A DNA stretch of 64,000 nucleotides, from NCBI GenBank assembly GCA_905182405.1, contig CAJJBQ010000001.1, forward strand, positions 1,984,001 to 2,048,000. Direction: 5' to 3'. Shown piece by piece: positions 56,111 to 64,000 of the stretch. Position 1 is the stretch's first letter; each line of letters starts with the position of its first letter. The notes beneath the pieces are model-generated. The model ran no database searches. It saw only the letters and a list, made by a program, of their open reading frames with translations, and was not told where the DNA came from. Origin of the DNA: Akkermansiaceae bacterium (GTDB taxonomy: Bacteria; Verrucomicrobiota; Verrucomicrobiia; Verrucomicrobiales; Akkermansiaceae). The position numbers were made by a program, and so were the translations under genes.

Positions 56111-56515
56111 CTAATCTGACCTGCCGGGTGGGCGACGGAGTGATTTCTTCGCTCCGTGGTTTCTTTTTAAGGCCACCGTCTTTGTTCGTTGACGTCTAGA
56201 TTGGCGCCGTTTCTTTCGGCGGATTTTTTCTCGTTCTTGCTGCTTGGCTGATTTCTTACCTAGGGTGATTTCATCCTGCTTGTCGCAGAGCTCCTTGCGG
56301 GCAAGGTAGCGGTTCATCTCGCGGGAGCGGTCGCGTTGGACTTTTGTCTCGAGTCCGCTGGGCGGGTGCTGGAGGAAGACGCAGGAGGAGGTTTTATTCA
56401 TCTTCTGCCCGCCGCTGCCAGTTCCACGAACAAACTTTTCGACGAGATCATCTTCTAAGATTCCGCTTTTGATCATGCGCTCATTGAGAGACGCTTTCTT
56501 TTCGGAGGAAATCAT
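56111..56515 (-). CDS. GGQ-domain peptide-chain-release-factor-like protein
   Basis: A 134-residue protein with the peptidyl-hydrolysis motif in [16 protein letters not shown], followed by a helix containing [16 protein letters not shown] and a long Lys/Arg-rich tail (about residues 95-134). There is no codon-recognition domain, so it cannot act as RF1 or RF2. It resembles stand-alone GGQ proteins used in ribosome rescue (ArfB/YaeJ and the C12orf65 family). It lies 18 nt after panB. Confidence 0.85.
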   Translation of the reverse strand: MISSEKKASLNERMIKSGILEDDLVEKFVRGTGSGGQKMNKTSSCVFLQHPPSGLETKVQRDRSREMNRYLARKELCDKQDEITLGKKSAKQQEREKIRRKKRRQSRRQRTKTVALKRNHGAKKSLRRPPGRSD

Positions 56516-56533
56516 CGAGGTATCGGATAGAGA

Positions 56534-57295
56534 CTAAAGGGAATCCAGGTAACCCTTCACCGCGGAGGAAACCTCATCGGCGACATTGGCACGTTGGACC
56601 GCGAAGGGTGGGACGAACCAAGGGTAGGACCCGATGATGTCGGTGATGACTGCAATTTCACCATCGCATGTTTTTTGTCCGCAGCCGATTCCGATGGTAG
56701 GAATGTCGAGTTCTGCGGTGAGTCGTTGTGCGACTTTTGGGACGACGCTTTCGAGGACGATGGCGAATGCCCCGGCACTTTGTAGAGAGAGGGCTCCTTC
56801 GATGAGGGCCTCGATTTCGGAATCTGATTTTCCTTTCTTCTTATATCCGCCTTCTTCTTTGACTCGTTGAGGGAGCATGCCCAAGTGGCCCATAAAGGAG
56901 ATGCCGGCCTCGGTGATCGCTTTTACTTTTTCGGCCTGTGCAATTCCTCCTTCGAGCTTCACCGCTTGAGCTCCCGCGTCAATGAGACGTTGGGAACTTG
57001 CGAGTGCCTGCTCCGGGGTGTCGTAAGTGTTGATCGGGAGGTCCGAGACGATGAGGGAGTTCTTTGCTCCGCGAGCGACCGCTTCCGTGTGATGGATGAT
57101 GTGCTCAAGGGTGACGTGGGTGGTGTCCGGATAGCCGAGAACGACCATGCCAAGGGAGTCTCCGACGAGGAGGATGTCGGTGCCCGCTTCATCAAGAAGT
57201 CGGGCCATAGGGTAATCGTAAACGGTCAGGGCGGAGATGGGCTCGTGCCCCTTCTTCGCTCGAATTTTTTTCGTTTTACTCCCCGCTGTCATCAC
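56534..57295 (-). CDS. panB: 3-methyl-2-oxobutanoate hydroxymethyltransferase
   Basis: First step of pantothenate synthesis. Motifs: ISALTVYDYPMARLLDEAGTD at the start, ILLVGDSLGMVVLGYPDT, AVKLEGG, GHLGMLPQ and PTIGIGCGQKTCDGE. Length 253 is normal. It follows folK by 16 nt. Confidence 0.96.
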   Translation of the reverse strand: MMTAGSKTKKIRAKKGHEPISALTVYDYPMARLLDEAGTDILLVGDSLGMVVLGYPDTTHVTLEHIIHHTEAVARGAKNSLIVSDLPINTYDTPEQALASSQRLIDAGAQAVKLEGGIAQAEKVKAITEAGISFMGHLGMLPQRVKEEGGYKKKGKSDSEIEALIEGALSLQSAGAFAIVLESVVPKVAQRLTAELDIPTIGIGCGQKTCDGEIAVITDIIGSYPWFVPPFAVQRANVADEVSSAVKGYLDSL

Positions 57296-57311
57296 TTGGT
57301 ATTTGTAGAGC

Positions 57312-57821
57312 CTACCATACTGTTTGCACGATGGTAAGTTCTGGTTCGTCTGAATCCAGCTTGCGCAGGTGTTCTTCTACCGTCGATTGGTCGCCCGGAA
57401 GAATGAGTTGGGGACGGATGTCACTGAGCGGTTCGAGAACGAAGCGGCGGTGGGTCAGCTGGGGATGTGGAAGGGTGAGGATATCTTCGTCAGTTTTGAT
57501 ATTGCCAAAGTAGAGGATGTCGAGGTCGAGAACGCGCGGGGCATTTCTTTGTGAAACGGCGATCCGGCCGACGTGATACTCGATTCCTTGGGTCGCTTTG
57601 AGAAGATCATGAGGCTTGCCCACGAAATCGATTTCGATCACGGCATTGAAAAAATCTCGAGAGTCTCCAGGGCAATCAACTGGCTCGCTTTGGTAAATGG
57701 CAGACTGAAGGAAGTTGGTTCCCTCTGGAAGCAGGTTGACCAAGAGGTCACGTCCTTTTCGCAGGTTAGCGAGTCGGTTGCCGAGGTTTGAACCCAAAGA
57801 GATGCCAGCGCGGTGAGCCAT
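57312..57821 (-). CDS. folK: 2-amino-4-hydroxy-6-hydroxymethyldihydropteridine pyrophosphokinase
   Basis: Pyrophosphorylates hydroxymethyldihydropterin in folate synthesis. Motifs: GISLGSNLGNRLANL, NAVIEIDFVG, RVLDLDILYFGN (metal-binding aspartates) and LPHPQLTHRRFVLEPL. Length 169. It is 6 nt after dapB. Confidence 0.96.
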   Translation of the reverse strand: MAHRAGISLGSNLGNRLANLRKGRDLLVNLLPEGTNFLQSAIYQSEPVDCPGDSRDFFNAVIEIDFVGKPHDLLKATQGIEYHVGRIAVSQRNAPRVLDLDILYFGNIKTDEDILTLPHPQLTHRRFVLEPLSDIRPQLILPGDQSTVEEHLRKLDSDEPELTIVQTVW

Positions 57822-57827
57822 GGATTT

Positions 57828-58562
57828 TCACTTGAGGCCGAGCACGTCCTGCATGTCGTAAAGCCCTGGCTTTTTATCGGAGAGCCAGAGCGCGGCCCGA
57901 ACTGCCCCTGAGGCGAAGGTCATGCGGGAGGATGCTTTATGCGTGAGTTCGAAGCGTTCGCCCTCTGCGGCAAACATCACGGTGTGGTCGCCCACCACAT
58001 CGCCACCACGAAGGGTGTGCATTCCGATCTCTTTCGAAGGGCGTGGGCCGGCATCACCGACGCGACCGTGGGTGATGTCGTCTTCGTAGGAAGTATTTGT
58101 CTCCTCATTGAGGATCTCCAGGAGCGTGCGTGCCGTGCCGGAAGGCGCATCGATCTTGTGACGATGGTGCATTTCGGTCACTTCAATATCAAAGGCGTCA
58201 TTTCCAAGAATGGCTGCTGCTTTCCGAGTGAGATGAAAGAGGACGTTGACGCCCGTTGAGAAATTCGAAGCATGCACGATCGGGATCGTTTTTGCTGCCT
58301 CAAGAATTGAGGCGCGTTGTTCATCGCTGTGCCCAGTCGTTCCAATCACGAGAGCAGTATTTTTGGCGACGGCATTTTTGATGAGCTCGTCAGTGAGGGT
58401 TGGGAGAGTGAAGTCGATGACGACATCTGATCCGTCCAGCGCGGTAGCAAGGTCTTCTCCGATGTCGTGAGTCGAGTGGGCCTCGGCTTTCGCTTCGGCG
58501 GCGATAGCCGCTAAGACAGATTGGCCCATGCGGCCGTTACGTCCGGTGACAGTAATGTTCAT
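57828..58562 (-). CDS. dapB: 4-hydroxy-tetrahydrodipicolinate reductase
   Basis: The second committed step of lysine/diaminopimelate synthesis. N-terminal dinucleotide motif VTGRNGRMGQSV, VIGTTGHSDEQ, catalytic VTEMHHRHKIDAPSGTA, and the C-terminal FASGAVRAALWL. Length 244. First of a dapB-folK-panB-GGQ run. Confidence 0.96.
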   Translation of the reverse strand: MNITVTGRNGRMGQSVLAAIAAEAKAEAHSTHDIGEDLATALDGSDVVIDFTLPTLTDELIKNAVAKNTALVIGTTGHSDEQRASILEAAKTIPIVHASNFSTGVNVLFHLTRKAAAILGNDAFDIEVTEMHHRHKIDAPSGTARTLLEILNEETNTSYEDDITHGRVGDAGPRPSKEIGMHTLRGGDVVGDHTVMFAAEGERFELTHKASSRMTFASGAVRAALWLSDKKPGLYDMQDVLGLK

Positions 58563-58893
58563 GGCAGGAATCTAGTAAGGAAGAGGGGAGCCGCGAGAAG
58601 AAAAATGATCTCTTGAGCAATAGAGACGAAAAAGAGCCTCAAATACTGAGATCCAAGGTGCGTCTTTAAAAAATGCTGACGATGGAAATTCAAGCCTTAC
58701 TTCGTGGTTATCCTGTAAGTGGCGATATTGTTTCGGTCTTGGAATCGTTGAATCTTCCTTGAAAACCTCATGATTAGGGCTAAAAAAAGTGAATCTACTT
58801 TGCCTGTTTCATGGCGTCAGACCGTAGGATCTCAGGGTTGAGTCCGTTCCCCTCGTTCCGTGGAACGAAGAACCGCTTACCGCCACGGGGAGA
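58563..58893. other. Intergenic region downstream of ThuA gene and upstream of dapB
   Basis: About 330 bp with no ORF. A perfect inverted repeat TCGTTCC-GT-GGAACGA lies at 58853-58868, 26 nt past the ThuA stop; it lacks a T-run, so it may be a processing hairpin or an operator rather than an intrinsic terminator. Confidence 0.5.
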
Positions 58894-59850
58894 TTATTTT
58901 CCGGAAGGGCGGCGGAGTTTGCCCTTCCAGTCGCGCATGGTATCGGTGGTGCCGACCATTCGTTCGCTGTTGGTGATCCCTTCATAGACGAGGGGCATAA
59001 AAGGATCCGGTTTTTCGTTCATGGTCCAAGCGATGGCGCGGAAGAGGACGATGCGGAACTCCGGATCGTAGTAGGTGAAGGTGTTGTGGCCGGTGGTGGT
59101 GCCAAAGACCCGGCCTTTGCCGCTCTCCAAGGTCCAGAACATCGGGGAGCGCTCTTTCGAGAGTTTCTCTTCAGGGAGTGGTCCGCGGCTGCGCCCTGCT
59201 GGCCCGGTGCGGACGGTGCCGAGGATCTTGACGTCCTTGTGTTCGATCAGGTTCCAGTAGAACTCATCGACGATGCGCAGTTTGTCGGGGAAACCTTGGA
59301 AGATCGCGTGTTCATTCTCGATGGAAATGTCCTCAAAGATGGCGCCCCAATGTGATGGCCCCTCGTTCCAGGCCATACCGAGGCAGCTTGCGAGCTTCTG
59401 GCCCTCGGAAGCGGGGCGGATGATGGCAGTTTCGTGGAGAGCAACCACTCCACCACCTCGGGCGATGTAGGATTTGAAATCGGAGTATTGGCCGTCAGTG
59501 AGCTGTGGGAGATGGAGATACATGACCAGGAGGTCTGCTTGCTCCAGCTGTTCCTTACTCGGGAAATGATAGGCAGTATCTACCGCTACCTTCGGGACGG
59601 ATTTCAGGAGCCCCGTCATGAGGTCGCGCACCTTGAGGTAGTCGTGGGCCCCGGGGCGGTGGTTGGCATCGTAGCCCCAGACCCAGGTGATCTTTAGTTC
59701 CTTGGAGGGTGCTTCAGCCGAGAGCGGGCCGATGAGCTTTTCCAAGGTCGCTTTGGGGACCAATCGCTTGGGCTGCTGCCATGGATGCTGGGCGTGGATC
59801 GAAGTCAACGAGGCGAAGAGAATGAAGAGGCAGAGTGCGTGGGTTGGCAT
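58894..59850 (-). CDS. Exported ThuA-domain protein
   Basis: The 318-residue protein has a signal peptide (ending near TSIHA, residue 20). The ThuA-like, glutamine-amidotransferase-fold domain has TWVWGYDANHRPGAHDY, LLVMYLHLPQLTD, ARGGGVVALHETA and GKGRVFGTTTGHNTFTYYDP near the end. ThuA-domain proteins are numerous in PVC bacteria, often in polysaccharide or sugar use; their reaction is not established. It stands alone here. Confidence 0.88.
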   Translation of the reverse strand: MPTHALCLFILFASLTSIHAQHPWQQPKRLVPKATLEKLIGPLSAEAPSKELKITWVWGYDANHRPGAHDYLKVRDLMTGLLKSVPKVAVDTAYHFPSKEQLEQADLLVMYLHLPQLTDGQYSDFKSYIARGGGVVALHETAIIRPASEGQKLASCLGMAWNEGPSHWGAIFEDISIENEHAIFQGFPDKLRIVDEFYWNLIEHKDVKILGTVRTGPAGRSRGPLPEEKLSKERSPMFWTLESGKGRVFGTTTGHNTFTYYDPEFRIVLFRAIAWTMNEKPDPFMPLVYEGITNSERMVGTTDTMRDWKGKLRRPSGK

Positions 59851-59907
59851 AGAAGCATTATTTTACGCAATCACCACCTGCCGTCGATCAAGGAAGTTCG
59901 CGAATCC

Positions 59908-61341
59908 TTAGCAAAAACGCTCCCGAAGGTGGGCGAGATAGGCGTCTGGTTTGGTAGGAGATCCGGTGGCACTTTCCATCAAGTCTTGTGGAAAGAGAGT
60001 CGATCCTTTGGCATGGATCTTTTCCTGCATCCAATTGAGAAGCGGGATGAAGTCGCCTTGTTGGGTGCCCTGGATGACTTCAGGATCTTGCACCGCGCTT
60101 TGGTGAAGTTGCGCTGAATTGAGATTCCCCAGGGAGTATGTGGCAAAGTAGCCCAAGCCTCCCATCGACCAATGAATGTCCTGAAGGCAGCCTTCAGTAT
60201 CGTTGCCAGGGCGAAATCCGAAGAGCGATTCGAAGGTCTCGTTCCAGGCACCAGGCACATCGGTGACTTCCAGCTCACCCGAGAGAAGTGCGCGCTCCAG
60301 CTTGAAGCGAAGAAGGATGTGCAGGTCGTAGGTGGCTTCGTCGGCTTCCACCCGGATGGCGGAGTAAGCAGCGCGATTAATTCCAACCAGAAATTGGTCG
60401 AGGTCGATGGGTCGAAGGTGAGGAAAAAGCTCCTGAGCCCGGGGAAGCCATCGCTCCCAGAAGGGGCGGGAACGGCCGACGTGGTTTTCCCATAAGCGGG
60501 ACTGCGATTCGTGAATGCCGAGGGAAACGGCCTGCCCTGACGGGAGATGGAAATCCTCGCTGGGGAGTCCTTGTTCGTAGAGGCCGTGGCCGGTCTCGTG
60601 CATCACTCCGAAGAGGGAGGAGGCAAAGTCGTTTTTATCGTAGCGAGTGGTGAGTCGGATATCTGCTGGTCCCAGGGTGGTGCAGAAAGGGTGTTCTGTG
60701 GTGTCGATCCGCCCGGATTGGAAATCGAAGCCGAGAGATTCGGCGATCTCTCGGTTGAGCGTCATTTGCTCGTGAATCGGAGCAGGGCCGTGGAGGAAAT
60801 TGGCAGGAATGGAGGCTGATTTTTCGACGGCGGCAACGGCGATTTGAGCCAGGTCGTCGGAGATGGAATCGAAGAGGGCCGCGACCTCGCGGGTTTTGGC
60901 AGATCGCTCATACTCGGAAAGGAGGGCGTCGTAGGGTTCGTCCTCGTAGCCCCAGTGATCGGCTTGTTCGCGGGCAATATCGAGGAGCTTCGCGAGGTGT
61001 GGAGCAAAGAGGGAGAAATCGTCTTTTTCGCGGGCTTCGGACCAGGCAGCCTTGCCGAGCGAGGAGGTTTCGGAGGCACGTTCGACCAGTCCCCGCGGGA
61101 GTTTGGTGGCACGGTCGAATTGGTGTCTTAATTCGCGCTGATTAGCTTCGCCGAGAGAGTCGTCTTCCAGCCCTTCCTGGAAGGCACCGGAGGTTTTGAG
61201 TCCGTGGATTTTCCCCGCGAGGTAGGCGAGTTGTTTGGAGCGAAAATCCACCGCTTGGGGTGGGGCGAAGGTTTCCTGATCCCAATCAAGGGCTGCGGAA
61301 GTGCTGGAGAGGATGGCGATTTCGCGCAGAAGATTTTGCAT
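59908..61341 (-). CDS. M32 family metallocarboxypeptidase (Taq type)
   Basis: The 477-residue protein from the ATG at 61341 (MQNLLREIAILSS) is almost all helical with the M32 zinc motif HETGH in GVMHETGHGLYEQG and the downstream glutamate in GIHESQSRLWENHVG. LLRFKLERALLSGEL and the active-site DIHWSMGGLGYFATY match family M32. It removes C-terminal residues with broad specificity and has no signal peptide. A further 20 codons are open upstream to 61401 but do not look conserved. Confidence 0.93.
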   Translation of the reverse strand: MQNLLREIAILSSTSAALDWDQETFAPPQAVDFRSKQLAYLAGKIHGLKTSGAFQEGLEDDSLGEANQRELRHQFDRATKLPRGLVERASETSSLGKAAWSEAREKDDFSLFAPHLAKLLDIAREQADHWGYEDEPYDALLSEYERSAKTREVAALFDSISDDLAQIAVAAVEKSASIPANFLHGPAPIHEQMTLNREIAESLGFDFQSGRIDTTEHPFCTTLGPADIRLTTRYDKNDFASSLFGVMHETGHGLYEQGLPSEDFHLPSGQAVSLGIHESQSRLWENHVGRSRPFWERWLPRAQELFPHLRPIDLDQFLVGINRAAYSAIRVEADEATYDLHILLRFKLERALLSGELEVTDVPGAWNETFESLFGFRPGNDTEGCLQDIHWSMGGLGYFATYSLGNLNSAQLHQSAVQDPEVIQGTQQGDFIPLLNWMQEKIHAKGSTLFPQDLMESATGSPTKPDAYLAHLRERFC

Positions 61342-61620
61342 GGCGCGAAGGCTATGCAAGTCGCAACGTGAGCGACAGCCTTCTCGCGAATTATCTCTCA
61401 TTTCGCATTCAACCGTTCGAGGACTGGCAATTTGGTGTGGGCCTACCGTTCGAACCTTTTATTTATTTCTGTTAGTTTCAAATTAAGTCCCCTGCTGTTA
61501 TTCGGAAATGGAGCATTTTGAAGTCGCCTTTGAACCGCCTCTACCCAAAGGAACTCGAGAGAAATAGCTCCCATCTCCCCCTTGACAGAGCAACCCCAGA
61601 AAATGGGGTCACGAGCACCG

Positions 61621-61738
61621 AGCTGAAGCAATCACCCGCTGTCAGGCCGAAACCCTTGTGGCTGTTGGCGTTCGCAATTTATTTTTATGATTCCGCATAT
61701 TACGCTTTGATCATTTTATTTGTCATACAACTGTTAGA
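61621..61738 (+). repeat. 118-bp direct repeat, left copy
   Basis: Runs from AGCTGAAGCAATCACCC to TGTCATACAACTGTTAG. It aligns without gaps to 61903-62020 with roughly 80% identity, sharing ATTTATTTTTATGATT and GCATATTACGCTTTGATCAT. The copies are 282 bp apart and flank the minisatellite. Confidence 0.85.
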
Positions 61739-61893
61739 GAGACTGTTAGAGAGACTGTTAGAGAGACTGTTAGAGAGACTGTTAGAGAGACTGTTAGAGA
61801 GACTGTTAGAGAGACTGTTAGAGAGACTGTTAGAGAGACTGTTAGAGAGACTGTTAGAGAGACTGTTAGAGAGACTGTTAGAGAGACTGTTAG
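61731..61893 (+). repeat. 12-bp minisatellite, (CTGTTAGAGAGA)13
   Basis: Thirteen perfect copies (61731-61886) and a partial fourteenth. All reading frames across it stay open on at least three frames: LLER repeats on plus, SNSL and VSLT repeats on minus. Perfect identity implies active slippage or homogenisation. It lies upstream of a surface-protein gene. Confidence 0.97.
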
Positions 61894-61902
61894 GAATAAC
61901 CA

Positions 61903-62020
61903 AGCTGAAGAAATCACCCGATTTCAGGCCAAAACCCTTGTAGTTATAAGCTTTTTTAATTTATTTTTATGATTCTGCATATTACGCTTTGATCATTTGA
62001 TCCGTCATGCAATCATTAGA
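61903..62020 (+). repeat. 118-bp direct repeat, right copy
   Basis: Partner of 61621-61738. It is followed by degenerate CTGTTAGA motifs (62026-62060), including two copies of ATACTGTTAGA, as if the minisatellite never expanded, or shrank, in this copy. Confidence 0.85.
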
Positions 62021-62048
62021 AATGGCTGTTAGACGTAGATACTGTTAG

Positions 62049-64000
62049 AATACTGTTAGAATACTCTTAATTCTTGTTTTTTCTCTCTTACCATTCCTTT
62101 CGATTGAGGCGGAGGAGGTTACCTCTCTGAATGATGAGGGTGCCGGATCTCTAAGGCAGCTCGTGGCTGATGCGGTTGCTGGGGCGACCATTACTTTTTC
62201 TCAAGCTGGGACCATCACGCTGACCTCTCCCATCACGATCGACAAAGACATCGTGATAGATGGATCGGGCAAAAACATCACGATTAGCGGCGGTCAGGCA
62301 ACGAGCATATTCAAGATAGCCAGTGGTAATGTAGAGATTAAGAGCTTAACTTTACGGGACGGTTTAGCCCAAGGTGGAGAGGGTGGGAGGCCGGGCCGGC
62401 TACTTGGACACGGTGCAGGTGGCGGCGGTGCGGGAATGGGAGGTGCTATTGCGGTTGCAGGTGGCACTGTTTTGATTAACGGGGTTGAATTTATAGACAA
62501 CAAAGCCAAAGGGGGTAATGGGGGTAATGCTAAGTCGCCAGTTGGTTCTGAGCGATTATGCAGGAGCAGGTGGTGGAAGTATATTTGGTGGTGGTGGTAG
62601 TCGTGTAAATTGGGGGTGGAACTATACAGGCAGAGCAGGAGGTTTTGGAGGAGGTGGGAGTGGTGGGCTTGATTATCAAGAGAACAACTCATATGGAGGG
62701 ACAGGTGGTTTTGGTGGAGGCGGCGGAGGAGGTGGCACGGGGAGTTATATTACAAGTTATTCCTATCACCATCGTTTCTGCCGGCCCTGCGGGACAAGCA
62801 GGTTTATATGGGGGTGCTGGAAGTGCGGGGCAAACTATGTCCTACGGGCAAGGAAGTGGTGATGGTGGAGGCGGAGGTGGAGGTGGAGGCTTGGGAGGAG
62901 CGCTATTTATTAAGTCAGGTGATGTAACAGTATCAAATAGTACATTTACTGGGTCAGTTGCTGAAGGCGGGACTGGTGGGGCTGGATCTGCAGGGGGAGC
63001 AGATGGTCAAGGCGTTGGTGGTGCCATCTTTGTCTATGAAACGGGAAACCTGGTATTGAGTGCAAATACTTTCGCTCAAAGCCAAAGCAGCGTGTCCGGA
63101 ATCACTAATAACGATATTTATGTCGTGCCAACAACTGTATCCGGACAGGGAATTGTCCCCGGTAATGACACTTTTACATCCACAGGAAGCACTGATGAAG
63201 ATGTAACACTAAATATTACAGGGAGCAGTTTCTCAAGTATTGCTCCTGTGGCTAATGGATCCTTTATCGGAATTATAGTAACTACAACTCCAACAAACGG
63301 CTCACTTTCTTTAAGCGGTAAATCGGTTAAGGTTGGTGATTTTATAGCTTTAAGTGACCTTGGGAGTATTTCATTTGCTCCTCCTTCAAATTGGCCTACG
63401 GGTCAGGCTGCATCTGATGTAAGCACTTGGACGTTCGAGAGTTTATATACTGAAGACGCCGATCAAGGGCTTAGCTACATATATTCAATATCATCCAATA
63501 GTTATAATATAACCGTTTCTGCTGTAAATGATGCTCCGACTTTGAGCGGTAATAACTCAACAAGCGTAAACGAAGATTCGGAGGTTGTGTTATCGGCATC
63601 GTTATTTACTTCAAAATACCAAGATGTGGACGGTGACTTGTTTATAAGTTTGAATATTTTATCTCTTCCTGTAAACGGCAAACTAAAAATTGACGGTCAA
63701 GTCATTGACGCAATTCCGATTACAGTTTCAAAAACAGTTCTTGAGTCAGGCGAATTAATTTATGTTCCTGACGCAAATTACCCAAGCCCAAATTCTAGCG
63801 GTGTTGATTCTTTTGTGTGGACTGCAACTAATGATAATTCTGAGACTACAAGCTCAAGAACATTGTCAATTACAGTAAATGATACCGCTGATCCACCTGT
63901 TGCCGCTAATGATTCAGTAACTGCGACTGGGGGTGTTCCAATTGTTATTGATATTTTAGCTAATGATACAGACCCGCTAGGGCCGCTAAGCCCTCCTTTA
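62049..64000 (+). pseudogene. Secreted Gly-rich beta-helix/cadherin-like repeat protein, 5' end without start codon, two frame changes, 3' end beyond window
   Basis: From 62061 the frame reads a signal-peptide-like ILLILVFSLLPFLSIEAEE but has no ATG, GTG or TTG; the nearest ATG (62022) is cut off by TAG at 62046. Then follow SLNDEGAGSLRQLVADAVAG and a right-handed beta-helix pattern (about 62130-62520), a Gly-rich stretch, and bacterial cadherin/VCBS-like repeats (VSAVNDAPTLSGNNSTSVNED, ITVNDTADPPVAANDSV) to the window edge. The consensus moves from frame 3 to frame 1 near 62550 and to frame 2 near 62750, both within G-rich low-complexity DNA. The encoded type is a large cell-surface protein; as read it cannot be made full-length. 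Confidence 0.75.

Noticed and set aside
61587..61609. ACCCCA-GAAAA-TGGGGT hairpin after a TTGACA
   Set aside because: Recalls REP-type elements, but there is only one copy and no transposase, so I do not call a mobile element.
61518..61943. A 141-codon frame containing 13 LLER repeats
   Set aside because: It starts at TTG, consists mainly of the minisatellite and both ends of the 118-bp repeat, and the opposite strand is equally open. I treat it as repeat DNA, not a gene.

Overview
The window looks like part of a chromosome from a member of the Verrucomicrobiota (PVC superphylum), probably marine or sediment-dwelling. This is inferred from gene content: two DUF1501 proteins and one DUF1549/DUF1553 protein, a TIGR03790 protein, DUF2851, secreted ThuA, a Bacteroidota/PVC-type long PurF, a long IspH and several secreted repeat proteins with PVC-style C-termini. 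No 16S rRNA gene is present, so genus-level placement is not possible. G+C is moderate in the core and visibly lower in about 1.8-5.5 kb and 61.5-64 kb.

Layout. 1-5.5 kb is accessory: the end of a secreted serine protease preceded by frame-broken thrombospondin-type-3 calcium-binding repeats, a Na+/Ca2+-exchanger-family protein with a polyacidic loop, an overlapping HAD hydrolase/phosphoribosyltransferase pair, and a lipoprotein. 5.5-10.2 kb holds a decayed BspA-type leucine-rich-repeat gene, repeat-rich intergenic DNA and a solitary DUF1501 protein. 10.2-37.7 kb is mostly core: purM-purF, xth, rplM-rpsI, a cystathionine gamma-synthase-like enzyme, the cell-shape operon mreB-mreC-mreD-mrdA-rng, parA, proC, ispH, recN, a class IV aminotransferase and an M48 peptidase, with PVC-typical proteins of unknown function between them. 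37.8-41.1 kb is a DUF1549/DUF1553-DUF1501 pair. 41.2-43.7 kb carries argC-argJ and tRNA-Pro(GGG). 43.8-47.2 kb is a tight four-gene carbohydrate operon (HPS-like aldolase/decarboxylase, zinc dehydrogenase, SDR, TIM-barrel isomerase). 47.5-54.2 kb is a 1765-residue DUF11-repeat surface protein followed by an outer-membrane barrel protein. 54.4-58.6 kb is a nucleotide/cofactor block: an SSB-like DUF3127 protein, thyA-folA, a GGQ release-factor-like protein, panB-folK and dapB. 58.9-61.3 kb has a ThuA protein and an M32 carboxypeptidase. 61.5-64 kb holds a 12-bp minisatellite (13 copies) inside a 118-bp direct repeat, then the start of another secreted repeat protein that runs off the window with its frame broken.

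The strongest pattern across scales is that every visible reading-frame break lies in repeat-rich secreted proteins near the two ends, while about 45 ordinary genes are intact. Either these loci are evolving or decaying quickly, or the assembly is poorly polished in repeats; the sequence alone cannot decide. No complete new defence or secretion system is evident. The best candidates for unfamiliar biology are the minisatellite locus, the calcium/HAD/PRTase neighbourhood, the kinase-less sugar operon and the DUF11-barrel pair.
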